Shown in pieces: positions 35,527 to 44,206 of a DNA stretch of 64,000 nt; the stretch's first letter is position 1; each line of letters opens with the position of its first letter. This stretch comes from Methylocystis sp. SC2. Lineage in GTDB: Bacteria; Pseudomonadota; Alphaproteobacteria; Rhizobiales; Beijerinckiaceae. The DNA lies in NCBI RefSeq assembly GCF_000304315.1, contig NC_018485.1:2140501-2204500 (forward strand). Reading direction: 5' to 3'. A model generated the notes under the pieces. It ran no database searches. It was not told the DNA's origin and was given only the letters and a program-made list of their open reading frames with translations. A program made the translations under genes and the position numbers.

Positions 35527-35760
35527 ATGAGAAAATACGCCATTGTAACGGCGGCGGCTCTTGTCGTCGGGATGATCAGCCCGGCGTTCGCGGATTGCGA
35601 CGTACGCAAGGCCGACGAAGACAAGCAGGCCAAATGCGCGGAAAAGTGCGACGACGAATTCATCTCGCGCAAGATGAATTACGGCGCCAACCAGAGTGAA
35701 GTCCTCGCCAATAAGAAGGCCTGTGACGCCGCCTGCGGCTGTCCGCAGAACACCAAGTAA
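35527..35760 (+). CDS. Small secreted twin-CX3C protein, paralogue 2
   Basis: A 77-residue precursor; signal peptide MRKYAIVTAAALVVGMISPA then FA-D. ATG 35527 is preferred over an upstream in-frame start because it begins the signal peptide and has GGAAG before it. Six Cys at 24, 37, 41, 66, 70, 72 give C-x12-C-x3-C-x24-C-x3-C-x-C, the same core spacing as paralogue 1. KKACDAACGCPQNTK closes the protein. Likely a periplasmic disulfide-rich or metal-binding mini-protein; no known family was recognised. It has its own terminator. Confidence 0.8.
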   Translation: MRKYAIVTAAALVVGMISPAFADCDVRKADEDKQAKCAEKCDDEFISRKMNYGANQSEVLANKKACDAACGCPQNTK

Positions 35761-35790
35761 ACCGAGCCTCGCGAGCGAGGTCGGTTGAGA

Positions 35791-35823
35791 CGGGGCGCGC
35801 ATTCAATGCGCGCCCGTTTTTTT
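35791..35823 (+). terminator. Rho-independent terminator after twin-CX3C gene 2
   Basis: GGGCGCGCATT / AATGCGCGCCC hairpin followed by GTTTTTTT. It is also read as the 3' end of the convergent gene at 35826-36302, so it may serve both. A second small inverted repeat (ACCGAGCCTCGC / GCGAGGTCGGT) precedes it at 35761-35785. Confidence 0.9.
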
Positions 35824-35825
35824 GG

Positions 35826-36302
35826 TCAGTCCGCCGTATAGACGTTGCCGTCCGGGCCTTTCCAGCCGCTGCCCGCTTCATAAAAGCGATATTCCTCGTC
35901 GAACAGAACCGTCGACCCAGGCGCGATATATTGCTTGCCCGGCGGATCGGAACTGCGCGGCGCAGTCACATAATGACTGCTCGGCGAACAGCCGTCGGGA
36001 ATTTTTCCAGCCTCGGGCTTGCATTCGAGATTGCCGCCTTCCGGGAACTCGACCCGCGCATTGAAGAAGATCTCGTAGCCCTTTTCTCCGGTAGCGTGCA
36101 TCTCGAGACGCTCGGCCATCGTCTGTTTGAATTCGACGATCTTGAACGGCTTGTCGACGCGCTGCTTCAGCAAATTCTCAAAAATCTGCCGCGCATGCGC
36201 TTCGGTCGGATAGCAGCCGAACATGCAAAAAGCATTTGCCGGGATCGCCGAAAGCAACGCCAGCAGCATCGCAGCGGCGAATGTGGTGAAAGCGCCTCGC
36301 AT
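35826..36302 (-). CDS. Secreted protein of unknown function with N-terminal CX3C
   Basis: A 158-residue precursor. ATG 36302 follows GGGAGAGGACATC and begins a signal peptide (MRGAFTTFAAAMLLALLSAI then PANA). The mature protein opens with FCMFGCYPTEAHARQIFENL, a CX3C pair, then a mixed alpha/beta region with one further Cys pair (LECKP and DGCSP). It is convergent with the twin-CX3C gene 2 and downstream of the RND efflux genes, but a 156-base gap with a repeat separates it from them. I do not recognise the family. Confidence 0.65.
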   Translation of the reverse strand: MRGAFTTFAAAMLLALLSAIPANAFCMFGCYPTEAHARQIFENLLKQRVDKPFKIVEFKQTMAERLEMHATGEKGYEIFFNARVEFPEGGNLECKPEAGKIPDGCSPSSHYVTAPRSSDPPGKQYIAPGSTVLFDEEYRFYEAGSGWKGPDGNVYTAD

Positions 36303-36398
36303 GATGTCCTCTCCCTCGCCCTTTATGATTTCGCGCCCCGGCGGCGCGTCTTTCTTAAACGATAGCATGTTATCGCAGCATCGCTGCGCGTCCCAAAT

Positions 36399-36461
36399 CT
36401 TAGAGCGCTTCCGATCGCATGGAATCATGTGATCGATGCGACTTTTTTGGAATTTGCTCTA
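36399..36461 (-). repeat. Dispersed repeat, copy B (63 bp, internal deletion)
   Basis: On the minus strand it begins TAGAGCAAATTCC and continues with ATCGATCACATGATTCCATG, ending GGAAGCGCTCTAAG. It matches the two ends of copy A but lacks the central 50 bases or so. Its first three bases are the stop codon of the TolC-like gene. Confidence 0.75.
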
Positions 36462-37865
36462 GCGGTCTGGCGTGGTCGGGTCGCCCCAGAGATCCTTCAC
36501 CTGCTCGAAATGGATCGCCGGATCATAGCCGCCGGGCGTAAGACCGAGCCAGTCCGAAGACAGCCGCCCGAGCGAAGAGAGCACGGCATAGGAGGCGACG
36601 ACGCGGTCGCGCTGCGCGATGAGGAGCGCGATGCGCGCGTAAAGCAGCTCTTGCTGCGCGATAAGAATTTCAAGCGTCGTGCGCTGACCGGCCTTGGCTT
36701 CTTCTCGCACCCCGTAAAGCGCGCGCTCGGCTGCGGCGATTTGCGTTTGCGCGGCTGAAATCTGAGTTTTCGCCGCCTGCAGCGCGCCCCAATAGGCGCG
36801 CACCAGCGAGAGAACTTCGGCGCGCGCGACGTCGGCGTCGAACCGTCGCTGCCCGGCGGTTTCCTTCGCCTGCCGCACCCGGGAGGACGTCAGGCCGCCC
36901 TCATAAATCGGCACGTTGAGGTGTCCGAGGACTTTCGCGCCGACATTGCGGTTGCCGACGCCGGAAATATCGGTCTGCGTAAAAACATCGCCGACGATCG
37001 ACAGTTTGGGCATGAAGTCGGCTTCGAGCGCCTTGATGTCGAGATCGGCGACGTCGGCCTCGTGAAGGGCCGCGAGGATGAACGGATGTTCGTGTTGCGC
37101 GATGCGTTCCGCCTCTTCGCGCGACTTCGGCAGCAATCGGTCGATCGGCGCGCCCGGCGCGAGCCTCGTCGGCTCGACGCCGACCGTCTTGCGATAGACG
37201 CCGATGCTGGCGTCGAGCGTGGCGCGCGCGGCGCCGGCGAGAGACGCGCCGCCGGCGAGCCGCGCCTCGACCTGCGCGACATCCGTCAAGGTGATCTGTC
37301 CGTACTGATAGCGCTCCCGCGTTTGGCGCAATTGCTCCTTCAGGACCGCGACGTTGCTTTCCTGAAGTTTGAGCGCCGCCGTGTCGCGCAGGACGTTCAT
37401 ATAGGCGGTGACGGCGTCGAACAATATGCGCTGTTCGGTCAGGCGCAGCCGCTCGCGTCCGGCGAAGACGCCCGACTCCGCCGCGCGCGTTTGGTTTTGT
37501 GTCTTGAACCCGTCGAATATCGGTTGCTCGAACGTCAGGTGGGCGGAGCGCGGAATGCTGCCGCCGTTCTGAATGTTCTTCGTGACGGAGGTATCCGTCG
37601 GATCGTTGATGTTGACGTCGCGCTGCTTGGTGACAAGCCGATTTTGCTGGACGCCGAGGTAGGCGTCGCCGGAAACGCGCGGCCGCATGCCGGCCTCCGC
37701 CTGCGGCACTCTTTCGTCGATGGCGCGCAGTTCGGCTCTGCCGGCGTTAAGCTGCGGATTGGCGTTATAGGCGCGACGCATCGCGCCCATCAAGGTTTCC
37801 GCATGCGTCGCGCCGCCGCTCAGAAAGAAGCAGATCAGGACCGAGGCGACGCCGCGCATGCTCAC
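36459..37865 (-). CDS. TolC-family outer membrane channel of an RND efflux system
   Basis: A 468-residue TolC-like protein with a signal peptide (MSMRGVASVLICFFLSGGAT then HA-ET). SAHLTFEQPIFDGFKTQNQT and GHLNVPIYEGGLTSSRVRQA are the repeated coiled/beta segments of TolC homologues, and the C-terminus is LGRLSSDWLGLTPGGYDP. It forms the trimeric channel for the pump encoded three bases upstream. The order adaptor, pump, channel differs from czcCBA, where the channel gene comes first. The TAG stop coincides with the start of a dispersed repeat. Confidence 0.9.
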   Translation of the reverse strand: MSMRGVASVLICFFLSGGATHAETLMGAMRRAYNANPQLNAGRAELRAIDERVPQAEAGMRPRVSGDAYLGVQQNRLVTKQRDVNINDPTDTSVTKNIQNGGSIPRSAHLTFEQPIFDGFKTQNQTRAAESGVFAGRERLRLTEQRILFDAVTAYMNVLRDTAALKLQESNVAVLKEQLRQTRERYQYGQITLTDVAQVEARLAGGASLAGAARATLDASIGVYRKTVGVEPTRLAPGAPIDRLLPKSREEAERIAQHEHPFILAALHEADVADLDIKALEADFMPKLSIVGDVFTQTDISGVGNRNVGAKVLGHLNVPIYEGGLTSSRVRQAKETAGQRRFDADVARAEVLSLVRAYWGALQAAKTQISAAQTQIAAAERALYGVREEAKAGQRTTLEILIAQQELLYARIALLIAQRDRVVASYAVLSSLGRLSSDWLGLTPGGYDPAIHFEQVKDLWGDPTTPDR

Positions 37866-37868
37866 CGG

Positions 37869-40800
37869 TCAGCCTCCGCTTTGCTGCGCGGTCGTTGACT
37901 CTGGCGAACGACAGAAAAACGCGTAAAGCGCAGGCAGGACCACAAGAGTCAGCGCCGTGGCGCTGATCAGGCCGCCGATGACGACCGTCGCGATCGGCTT
38001 TTGCACTTCGGCGCCGGTGCCCGTCGCGAGCGCCATCGGCAGAAAGCCGAGCGACGCGACGAGGGCCGTCATGATGACCGGCCGCAACCGCGTCATCGCG
38101 CCTTTGAAGATCGCCTGGCGTTCGGGCATGCCGCCTGCGATCAGTTGCGAAATATAAGTGCGCATGACGAGGCCGTTGAGCACAGCGACGCCCGAAAGCG
38201 CGATGAAGCCGACCGCCGCCGAGACGGACATGGGCATGCCGCGCAGCCACAGCGCGGCGACGCCGCCGGAAAGCGCCAGCGGCACCGCGGTGAACACCAG
38301 CAGCGCGTCGCGCGTCGCGCCGAGCGCCGAATAGAGCAGCAGAAAGATCAAGAAGAAGCAGGCCGGCACGACGATCATCAACCGCGCCCGGGCCGCCGCG
38401 AGGTTTTCGAATTGCCCGCCCCAGGCGATCCAGTAGCCGGGCGGCAGCGTCACCTTCGAGGCGATTTTCGCGCGCGCCTCTTCGACCACCGACGCGATGT
38501 CGCGCCCGCGCACATTGGCGCTGACCACGACGCGGCGATGGCCGTTTTCCCGCGAAATCTGGTTCTGGCCGTCCTGGATGGAGAATTTCGCCACCTGCTT
38601 CAGCAGCACGACGGGCGTGGCGCCCGCCGCCGAGGGAAGCGCGACCGGAATCGACTCCAAAGCCTGCGCGTCCTCGCGCAGATTGTCCTGCAGACGAACG
38701 ACGATGGGGAAGCGACGGTCGCCCTCGAACACCACGCCAGCCCTTTGCCCGCCGATCGCCGCGCCGATCACGTCCTGCACCGCGGCGACGCTGAGGCCCA
38801 GGCGCGCAATCGCGCCCTTATCGACGGCGATGTCGAGAATCGGGAGGCCAACCACCTGTTCGACCTTTACATCGCTCGCGCCTTTGACCGTATTGAGAAC
38901 GCCGGCGATCTGATTGGCCGCCTTCAACAGAACGTCGAAATTTTCGCCGAACACCTTGACCGCGATGTCGCCGCGCACGCCGGCGAGCAGTTCATTGAAG
39001 CGCAGTTGAATGGGCTGCGAGAACTCGTAGGCGTTGCCCGGCAGTTGCGCGAGCCGTTCCTCCATTTTTTCGATCAGCGCCGCCTTGTCGAGGCCCGCGT
39101 CGGGCCATTTGTCGCGCGGCTTCAGCATTATGAAAGTATCGGTCAGATTCGGCGGCATCGGATCGGTTGCGATCTCGGCCGTGCCGGTTTTGGAGAAGAC
39201 GTAGTCGACCTCCGGGAAACCGCGCAGCGCGCGTTCGATCTCGAATTGCATCGCCTGCGCCTGCGTCAGCGACGCGCTCGGGATGCGGTTCGCCTGCATG
39301 GCGAGGTTTTTTTCGTCGAGCGTCGGAACGAATTCTTCGCCCAGCGTCAGATAGAGACCCGCGGCGAGAACGAAGGCGCCGGCGCCGAGCGCGATCGGCT
39401 TCAAAGGCGCGGCCATCGCCCATTTCAACATCGGCTCATAAGCGCGCTTGAGCCCTTCGACGACGACATTTTCGGATTCGCGCACGCGGCCGGAAAGCGC
39501 GATGGCGATCATTGCCGGGAAGAATGTCAGCGACAGAACGAATTCCGACGCGAGCGCCATGATGACGGTCATCGCCATCGGATGGAACATTTTCCCTTCG
39601 ACTCCGGAAAAGGTCAGAATCGGCACATAGACGAGAATGATGATCGCCTGGCCGTAGACCGTCGGCCGCCGCATCTCGACCGCCGAGTCGATGACGGTCG
39701 TCAGCCGTTCCTCCAGCGTGAGCGTGCGGCCGAGGGCGTTCTGACGCTGCGTCAGGCGACGCAAGCAGTTCTCGGTGACGATGATCGCGCCGTCGGCGAT
39801 CAATCCGAAATCGAGCGCGCCGAGACTCATCAGATTGGCGCTGATCTTTCCAACATGCATGCCGACGCCAAGCAGCAGCATCGTCAGCGGTATGACCATC
39901 GCCGTCACGAGCGCCGCGCGGAAATTGCCGAGCATGACGAAGAGCACGAGGATGACGAGCGCCGCGCCCTCGACGAGATTCGTGGCGACGGTCTTAATCG
40001 TGGCGTTGACGAGCACGGTGCGGTTCAAGATCGTGCGCACTTCAACGCCGGCCGGCAGCAGCCGGCGGATCTCGTCCATCTTCGCATTGACGGCGCTCGA
40101 CACTTCGCGACTGTTGGCGCCGATCAGCATCAGCGCGGTGCCGATCACCACCTCTTCGCCATTCATGCTGGCGCTGCCCATGCGCAGCTCGCGTCCGACG
40201 CCCACCTCCGCGATGTCTTCGAGTCGCACCGGGGTGCCGCCGCGCGTCGAGACGACGACCTTGGCGATGTCATCGATCGACTCGAGCCGTCCCGCGCTGC
40301 GCACGACGAGACCCTCGCCGTTGCGTTCGACATAGCCCGCGCCCCGGCTGATATTGTTGCGTTCGATAATGCCGGCGAGATCGGCGAAAGACAGTCCGAG
40401 CGCGTAGATCTTCGCTGGGTCCGGCTGGACGTGATATTCCTTGACGTAGCCGCCAAGCGAGTCGACGCCGGCGACTCCCGGCACGGTGCGCAACTGCGGC
40501 TTGATGATCCAATCCTGCACGGTGCGCAGATAGGCGGTCCGTTCGAGCGAATTGCGCAGCCTCTGCCCTTCCGGCGTGAGATAATCGCCGTTGCGCTGCC
40601 AGCCGGGCTTCCCGTCCGGCGCCGGTTTCTCGCGAATTCGCGGCGCGTAGTCGACCGACCACATGTAGATTTCGGAAAGGCCCGTGGCGACCGGGCCCAT
40701 ATGCGATTCGACGCCAGGCGGAAAAATCTCCTTGGCGAGCGTCAGGCGTTCGCCGACCTGCTGGCGCGCGAAATAAATGTCGACGCCGTCGGCGAAGACG

Positions 40801-41084
40801 GCGGTGACCTGCGCGAAGCCGTTGCGCGAAAGCGAGCGGGTATATTCGAGGCCCGGAATTCCCGCGATGGCGTTCTCGATCGGATAGGTGACCTGTTTCT
40901 CGATCTCGAAGGCCGAAAGCGCCGGCGCGAATGCGTTGATCTGCACCTGATTGTTCGTGATGTCCGGCACCGCGTCGATCGGCAATCGCATCAGCGACCA
41001 GACGCCGAGCGGAACGACGAGCGCCGTCAACAACACGACGAGCCAACGGCTTCGGACCGAGAAGGCGATGAGATTCTTGATCAT
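37869..41084 (-). CDS. CzcA-type heavy-metal RND efflux pump
   Basis: A 1071-residue inner-membrane RND protein. The N-terminal helix is followed by a large periplasmic domain, then a helix bundle, repeated once. DFGLIADGAIIVTEN (about residues 425-439) is the HME-family signature in helix 4, carrying the Asp and Glu that conduct protons and metal. This motif favours the divalent-metal (Co/Zn/Cd/Ni) branch over the Cu/Ag CusA branch. The C-terminus reads VLPALYAFFCRS. It lies between its adaptor and channel genes. The metal itself is not certain. Confidence 0.92.
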   Translation of the reverse strand: MIKNLIAFSVRSRWLVVLLTALVVPLGVWSLMRLPIDAVPDITNNQVQINAFAPALSAFEIEKQVTYPIENAIAGIPGLEYTRSLSRNGFAQVTAVFADGVDIYFARQQVGERLTLAKEIFPPGVESHMGPVATGLSEIYMWSVDYAPRIREKPAPDGKPGWQRNGDYLTPEGQRLRNSLERTAYLRTVQDWIIKPQLRTVPGVAGVDSLGGYVKEYHVQPDPAKIYALGLSFADLAGIIERNNISRGAGYVERNGEGLVVRSAGRLESIDDIAKVVVSTRGGTPVRLEDIAEVGVGRELRMGSASMNGEEVVIGTALMLIGANSREVSSAVNAKMDEIRRLLPAGVEVRTILNRTVLVNATIKTVATNLVEGAALVILVLFVMLGNFRAALVTAMVIPLTMLLLGVGMHVGKISANLMSLGALDFGLIADGAIIVTENCLRRLTQRQNALGRTLTLEERLTTVIDSAVEMRRPTVYGQAIIILVYVPILTFSGVEGKMFHPMAMTVIMALASEFVLSLTFFPAMIAIALSGRVRESENVVVEGLKRAYEPMLKWAMAAPLKPIALGAGAFVLAAGLYLTLGEEFVPTLDEKNLAMQANRIPSASLTQAQAMQFEIERALRGFPEVDYVFSKTGTAEIATDPMPPNLTDTFIMLKPRDKWPDAGLDKAALIEKMEERLAQLPGNAYEFSQPIQLRFNELLAGVRGDIAVKVFGENFDVLLKAANQIAGVLNTVKGASDVKVEQVVGLPILDIAVDKGAIARLGLSVAAVQDVIGAAIGGQRAGVVFEGDRRFPIVVRLQDNLREDAQALESIPVALPSAAGATPVVLLKQVAKFSIQDGQNQISRENGHRRVVVSANVRGRDIASVVEEARAKIASKVTLPPGYWIAWGGQFENLAAARARLMIVVPACFFLIFLLLYSALGATRDALLVFTAVPLALSGGVAALWLRGMPMSVSAAVGFIALSGVAVLNGLVMRTYISQLIAGGMPERQAIFKGAMTRLRPVIMTALVASLGFLPMALATGTGAEVQKPIATVVIGGLISATALTLVVLPALYAFFCRSPESTTAQQSGG

Positions 41085-41172
41085 CGGCGGCCGCTAGCGC
41101 TCAGGGCGACAGTTCGGGGGCGGAGTCGAAGCGTCGTCGATGGCGTCGAGGAAGGAAAGCCGCCGACTCGCA

Positions 41173-42372
41173 TCATTCCTCCGGAATGTTCTGCTTGCCG
41201 AGCTCCGCCTTCAGCAGAAAGACATTGGAGACGGCGATCTGCTCTCCCTGCTGCACTCCGGAGACGACTTCAACCGAACCATCGTCTCCCCGTCCCAGTT
41301 CGACGTCGCGCCTGGCAAAGCCCTCTGGCGTGCGAACGAAGACATTGGGCTTGCCGTCGATGATCATCACCGCCGAGCGGGGGATTTTGAGTTTCACCCG
41401 CGCCTCTTTGAGGGAAATTTCCGCCTCCACGAGGCTGCCCGGACGCAGCGAGAAATCCGGGTTGGGGAAGCGCGCAAGAATCTGACCCGACCGCGTCTCC
41501 CGGGTGATCATCGCATTGACATAGGTGATCTTGCCTTCGAAGGCGCGTCCTTCGGCGTTTTGAATCCGAACCTCCTGCCCCTCGCGCAACAGGGCGAGAT
41601 CGGCGGCGGGCACGGCGAGTTCAGCCTCGACGACGGAGAGATCGGAGATGACGTAGAGCTCCTTGGCCTGACCCTCGCCGCCGACCGGCTGGCCGACGCT
41701 CACCAGACGCTCGATGACGCGCCCGGAGATCGGCGCGCGGATCTCCTTGCGGCGAAGATCGGCGATCGGCTGAGACGGCAGTGCGGCGATCTCCTGCTCG
41801 CTCATGTCCAGCGCGGCGAGTTTCTGGCGCGCAAGATCGAGCTTCACTTTGGCTTCCATGAAGACCGTTTTGGCCTTCAGAAACAGCTGCTCTGCGGTGA
41901 TCTTCTTCTCGAACAGTCCTTTTTCGCGTTGAAAAAGCACATTCTGCAGATCGAAATTCGCCGATGCGGCGAGATACTCGCTCTTCGCTTCGGCCACTTC
42001 ACGGGAGTCGATAATCGCGATGGTTTCGCCGCGCGCGGCCTGGTCTCCAAGGCGCTTGCGCATCTCTTCGACCACGCCTACGACCTTGGCGGCGACGCGC
42101 GCGATTTTGTCCGGATCGGGTTTGATCGCGGCAGGCGCCGTAATCCGGCGCGTAACGACGCCAGGGCCGACCATCGCCGTCGCGATCTTGGAGGCTTCGA
42201 TCTGAGCGGCGGAAAGCCGGACTTCGCCGTCGGCGGGCTCGGGCCGGATCGCCTCGCCTTGGCGGTCGGGCGCGACGCGGCTGCGCATGGCGCCGAAGAG
42301 CGACGGCAGCGCGGCGCCAATCGCCAGGCTCGCGAGAACGGCTATAACCAGAACGGACCTATAACGGGTCAT
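41173..42372 (-). CDS. RND efflux periplasmic adaptor (CzcB-like)
   Basis: A 399-residue membrane-fusion protein. ATG 42372 begins a short N-terminal hydrophobic anchor (MTRYRSVLVIAVLASLAIGA). Lipoyl half-motifs VAAKVVGVVEEMRKRLGDQA and KEIRAPISGRVIERLVSVGQ flank a helical hairpin of about 90 residues; the beta-barrel and membrane-proximal domains follow. It bridges pump and channel across the periplasm. It is the first gene of the three-gene efflux operon; the pump gene follows after 88 bases. No metal-sensing regulator is adjacent. Confidence 0.9.
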   Translation of the reverse strand: MTRYRSVLVIAVLASLAIGAALPSLFGAMRSRVAPDRQGEAIRPEPADGEVRLSAAQIEASKIATAMVGPGVVTRRITAPAAIKPDPDKIARVAAKVVGVVEEMRKRLGDQAARGETIAIIDSREVAEAKSEYLAASANFDLQNVLFQREKGLFEKKITAEQLFLKAKTVFMEAKVKLDLARQKLAALDMSEQEIAALPSQPIADLRRKEIRAPISGRVIERLVSVGQPVGGEGQAKELYVISDLSVVEAELAVPAADLALLREGQEVRIQNAEGRAFEGKITYVNAMITRETRSGQILARFPNPDFSLRPGSLVEAEISLKEARVKLKIPRSAVMIIDGKPNVFVRTPEGFARRDVELGRGDDGSVEVVSGVQQGEQIAVSNVFLLKAELGKQNIPEE

Positions 42373-42588
42373 GATCGCGAAGTCAGCTCCGTCACGAGCG
42401 GTCTGAAGGGCGTAGCATTGGCGCGCCGCTCGCGCCATTGACCGCCGCGGCGCAAGTGGGGGATATCGCGCGTCCGGCGTTGATTCATCTCTCTTTAAAG
42501 GAGTTGGCCGACCCGGTCCATGCGGCGGTTCGCGGCTCTTTCGCGCATGCCGCAGTTCTTAAAAAGAAAAGCCCGGACGCCGCCCCAT

Positions 42589-43899
42589 TTATGAATCGCC
42601 GCGCTCTTTGCGCAGCCGCTCCCAATAGTCGAGGCGTTTGGCGATCTCGCGCTCAAATCCGCGCTCGACCGGTCTGTAGAACTTCTGCCGCGAGAGCGAA
42701 TCAGGCCAGTAGTTCTGGCCCGAGAAGGCCTCCGGCGAATCATGATCATATTCGTAGTTCGCGCCATAGCCTTCTTCGCGCATCAACTTCGTCGGCGCGT
42801 TGAGGATGATTTTCGGCGGCGTCAGCGAGCCCTTCTCCTCCGCGACGCGCTGCGCGCGCTTGAAGGCGACATAGGCGGCGTTGGATTTGGGCGCGGTCGC
42901 CACATAGATCACCGCCTGCGCCAGCGCGAGTTCGCCCTCGGGGCTGCCGAGAAAATCATAGGCGTCCTTGGCGGCGTTGGCGACGACGAGCGCTTGCGGA
43001 TCGGCCAGGCCGATGTCTTCGACCGCCATGCGCACGATGCGGCGTGCGAGAAACAGCGGATCTTCTCCGGCGGCGAGCATGCGCGCGAGATAGTAGAGCG
43101 CGGCGTCCGGGTCCGAACCGCGGACGCATTTGTGCAATGCGCTGATGAGATTGTAGTGGCCTTCCTGCGCCTTGTCGTAGATCGGCGCGCGGCGCTGCAC
43201 GAGGTCGACGAGCCCCGTCCGATCGAAGATTTCGCCGGGCTTGGCGGCGCGCCAGATTTCCTCGGCGAGCGTCAACGCCGCGCGGCCATCGCCGTCGGCC
43301 ATGCCGACAAGCGCGGCGCGCGCGTCGGATTCGAGCGGCAGCGGCTTGCCTTCGACGTTTTCGGCGCGCTTGAGCAGCTGTTCGATCGCCGCTTCGTCGA
43401 GCGCCTTGAAGGTCATCACGCGCGCGCGCGAGAGCAGCGCGGCGTTGAGTTCAAAGGATGGGTTTTCGGTCGTTGCGCCGATGAGCGCGATCGTGCCGTC
43501 CTCCATCACCGGCAGGAAGGAATCCTGCTGGGCGCGATTGAAGCGGTGAATCTCGTCGACGAAGAGCAACGTTCCCTGGCCGGCGGCGCGTCTGGCGCGC
43601 GCCGCCTCGAAGGTCTTCTTCAAATCGGCGACGCCGGAGAAGATCGCCGATATCTGCACGAAGGCGAGCTTGGTTTCATGCGCGAGAAGCCGCGCGACCG
43701 TGGTCTTGCCGGTGCCGGGCGGACCCCAGAAGATGAGCGAGCCGAGCGCGCCGGCGCGGATGAGGCGCGTCAGCGCGCCCTCGGGTCCAAGCAGATGATC
43801 CTGTCCGGCCACCTCATCGAGACGCGTCGGCCGCAGCCGGTCGGCGAGCGGACGCGGCGCGTCGTTTTCGAGCTTCGCGGCTTGGAACAGATCGGACAT
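42589..43899 (-). CDS. rarA: Replication-associated recombination protein A (MgsA/RarA)
   Basis: A 436-residue clamp-loader-like AAA+ ATPase. Walker A is FWGPPGTGKTTVARLLAHET, Walker B FVDEIHRFNRAQQDSFLPVM, sensor 1 GATTENPSFELNAALLSRA. The C-terminal segments NLISALHKCVRGSDPDAALY and PKIILNAPTKLMREEGYGAN are specific to RarA. It acts at stalled replication forks. ATG 43899 is used; a GTG two codons upstream is an alternative start. It is divergent from the ParA-like gene. Confidence 0.96.
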   Translation of the reverse strand: MSDLFQAAKLENDAPRPLADRLRPTRLDEVAGQDHLLGPEGALTRLIRAGALGSLIFWGPPGTGKTTVARLLAHETKLAFVQISAIFSGVADLKKTFEAARARRAAGQGTLLFVDEIHRFNRAQQDSFLPVMEDGTIALIGATTENPSFELNAALLSRARVMTFKALDEAAIEQLLKRAENVEGKPLPLESDARAALVGMADGDGRAALTLAEEIWRAAKPGEIFDRTGLVDLVQRRAPIYDKAQEGHYNLISALHKCVRGSDPDAALYYLARMLAAGEDPLFLARRIVRMAVEDIGLADPQALVVANAAKDAYDFLGSPEGELALAQAVIYVATAPKSNAAYVAFKRAQRVAEEKGSLTPPKIILNAPTKLMREEGYGANYEYDHDSPEAFSGQNYWPDSLSRQKFYRPVERGFEREIAKRLDYWERLRKERGDS

Positions 43900-44206
43900 C
43901 GTCACTGATTAACATAGCGAAGCGGCTCGCTTGCGAGAATCTCTGGAGCCGAAGAAAAGGGGAGCGCGCCGCAAACGGGGCGGAACGTGCGCTGCGGACG
44001 GCCCGGACGCTCCCGGTCCCCGCGCTTGACGATCAGCCATCGCAGCGTCGACTGTCATCGGATTCTCGTCGACTGAAGCGGAGCCGTTAACCGCCGGTTA
44101 ACCTTGCCGCAAGTATTACGATTCCGTGAATGAATTCGGGCTGGGATCTCATTCGTTAAGCTTCGCGTGCAGAGCGTCGATATCAACCAAAACCGGACCG
44201 TCGCAC
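43900..44206. other. Intergenic region between rarA and the ParA-like gene
   Basis: About 300 bases with no gene. It should carry divergent promoters. The main feature is the CtrA-type palindrome at 44086-44102; between rarA and this site I see nothing further. Confidence 0.5.
44086..44102. promoter_or_regulatory. CtrA-type box upstream of the ParA-like gene
   Basis: GTTAACCGCCGGTTAAC is a perfect 8+1+8 inverted repeat and contains TTAA-N7-TTAAC, the consensus of the alphaproteobacterial cell-cycle regulator CtrA. It lies 104 bases before the ParA-like start. A TTAACC run continues to 44104. Confidence 0.6.

Noticed and set aside
38001..41363. A 1120-codon open frame opposite the CzcA-type pump
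   Set aside because: It is antisense to the well-supported RND pump gene, is rich in Arg/His/Asp as GC-rich shadow frames are, and has no recognisable domain.
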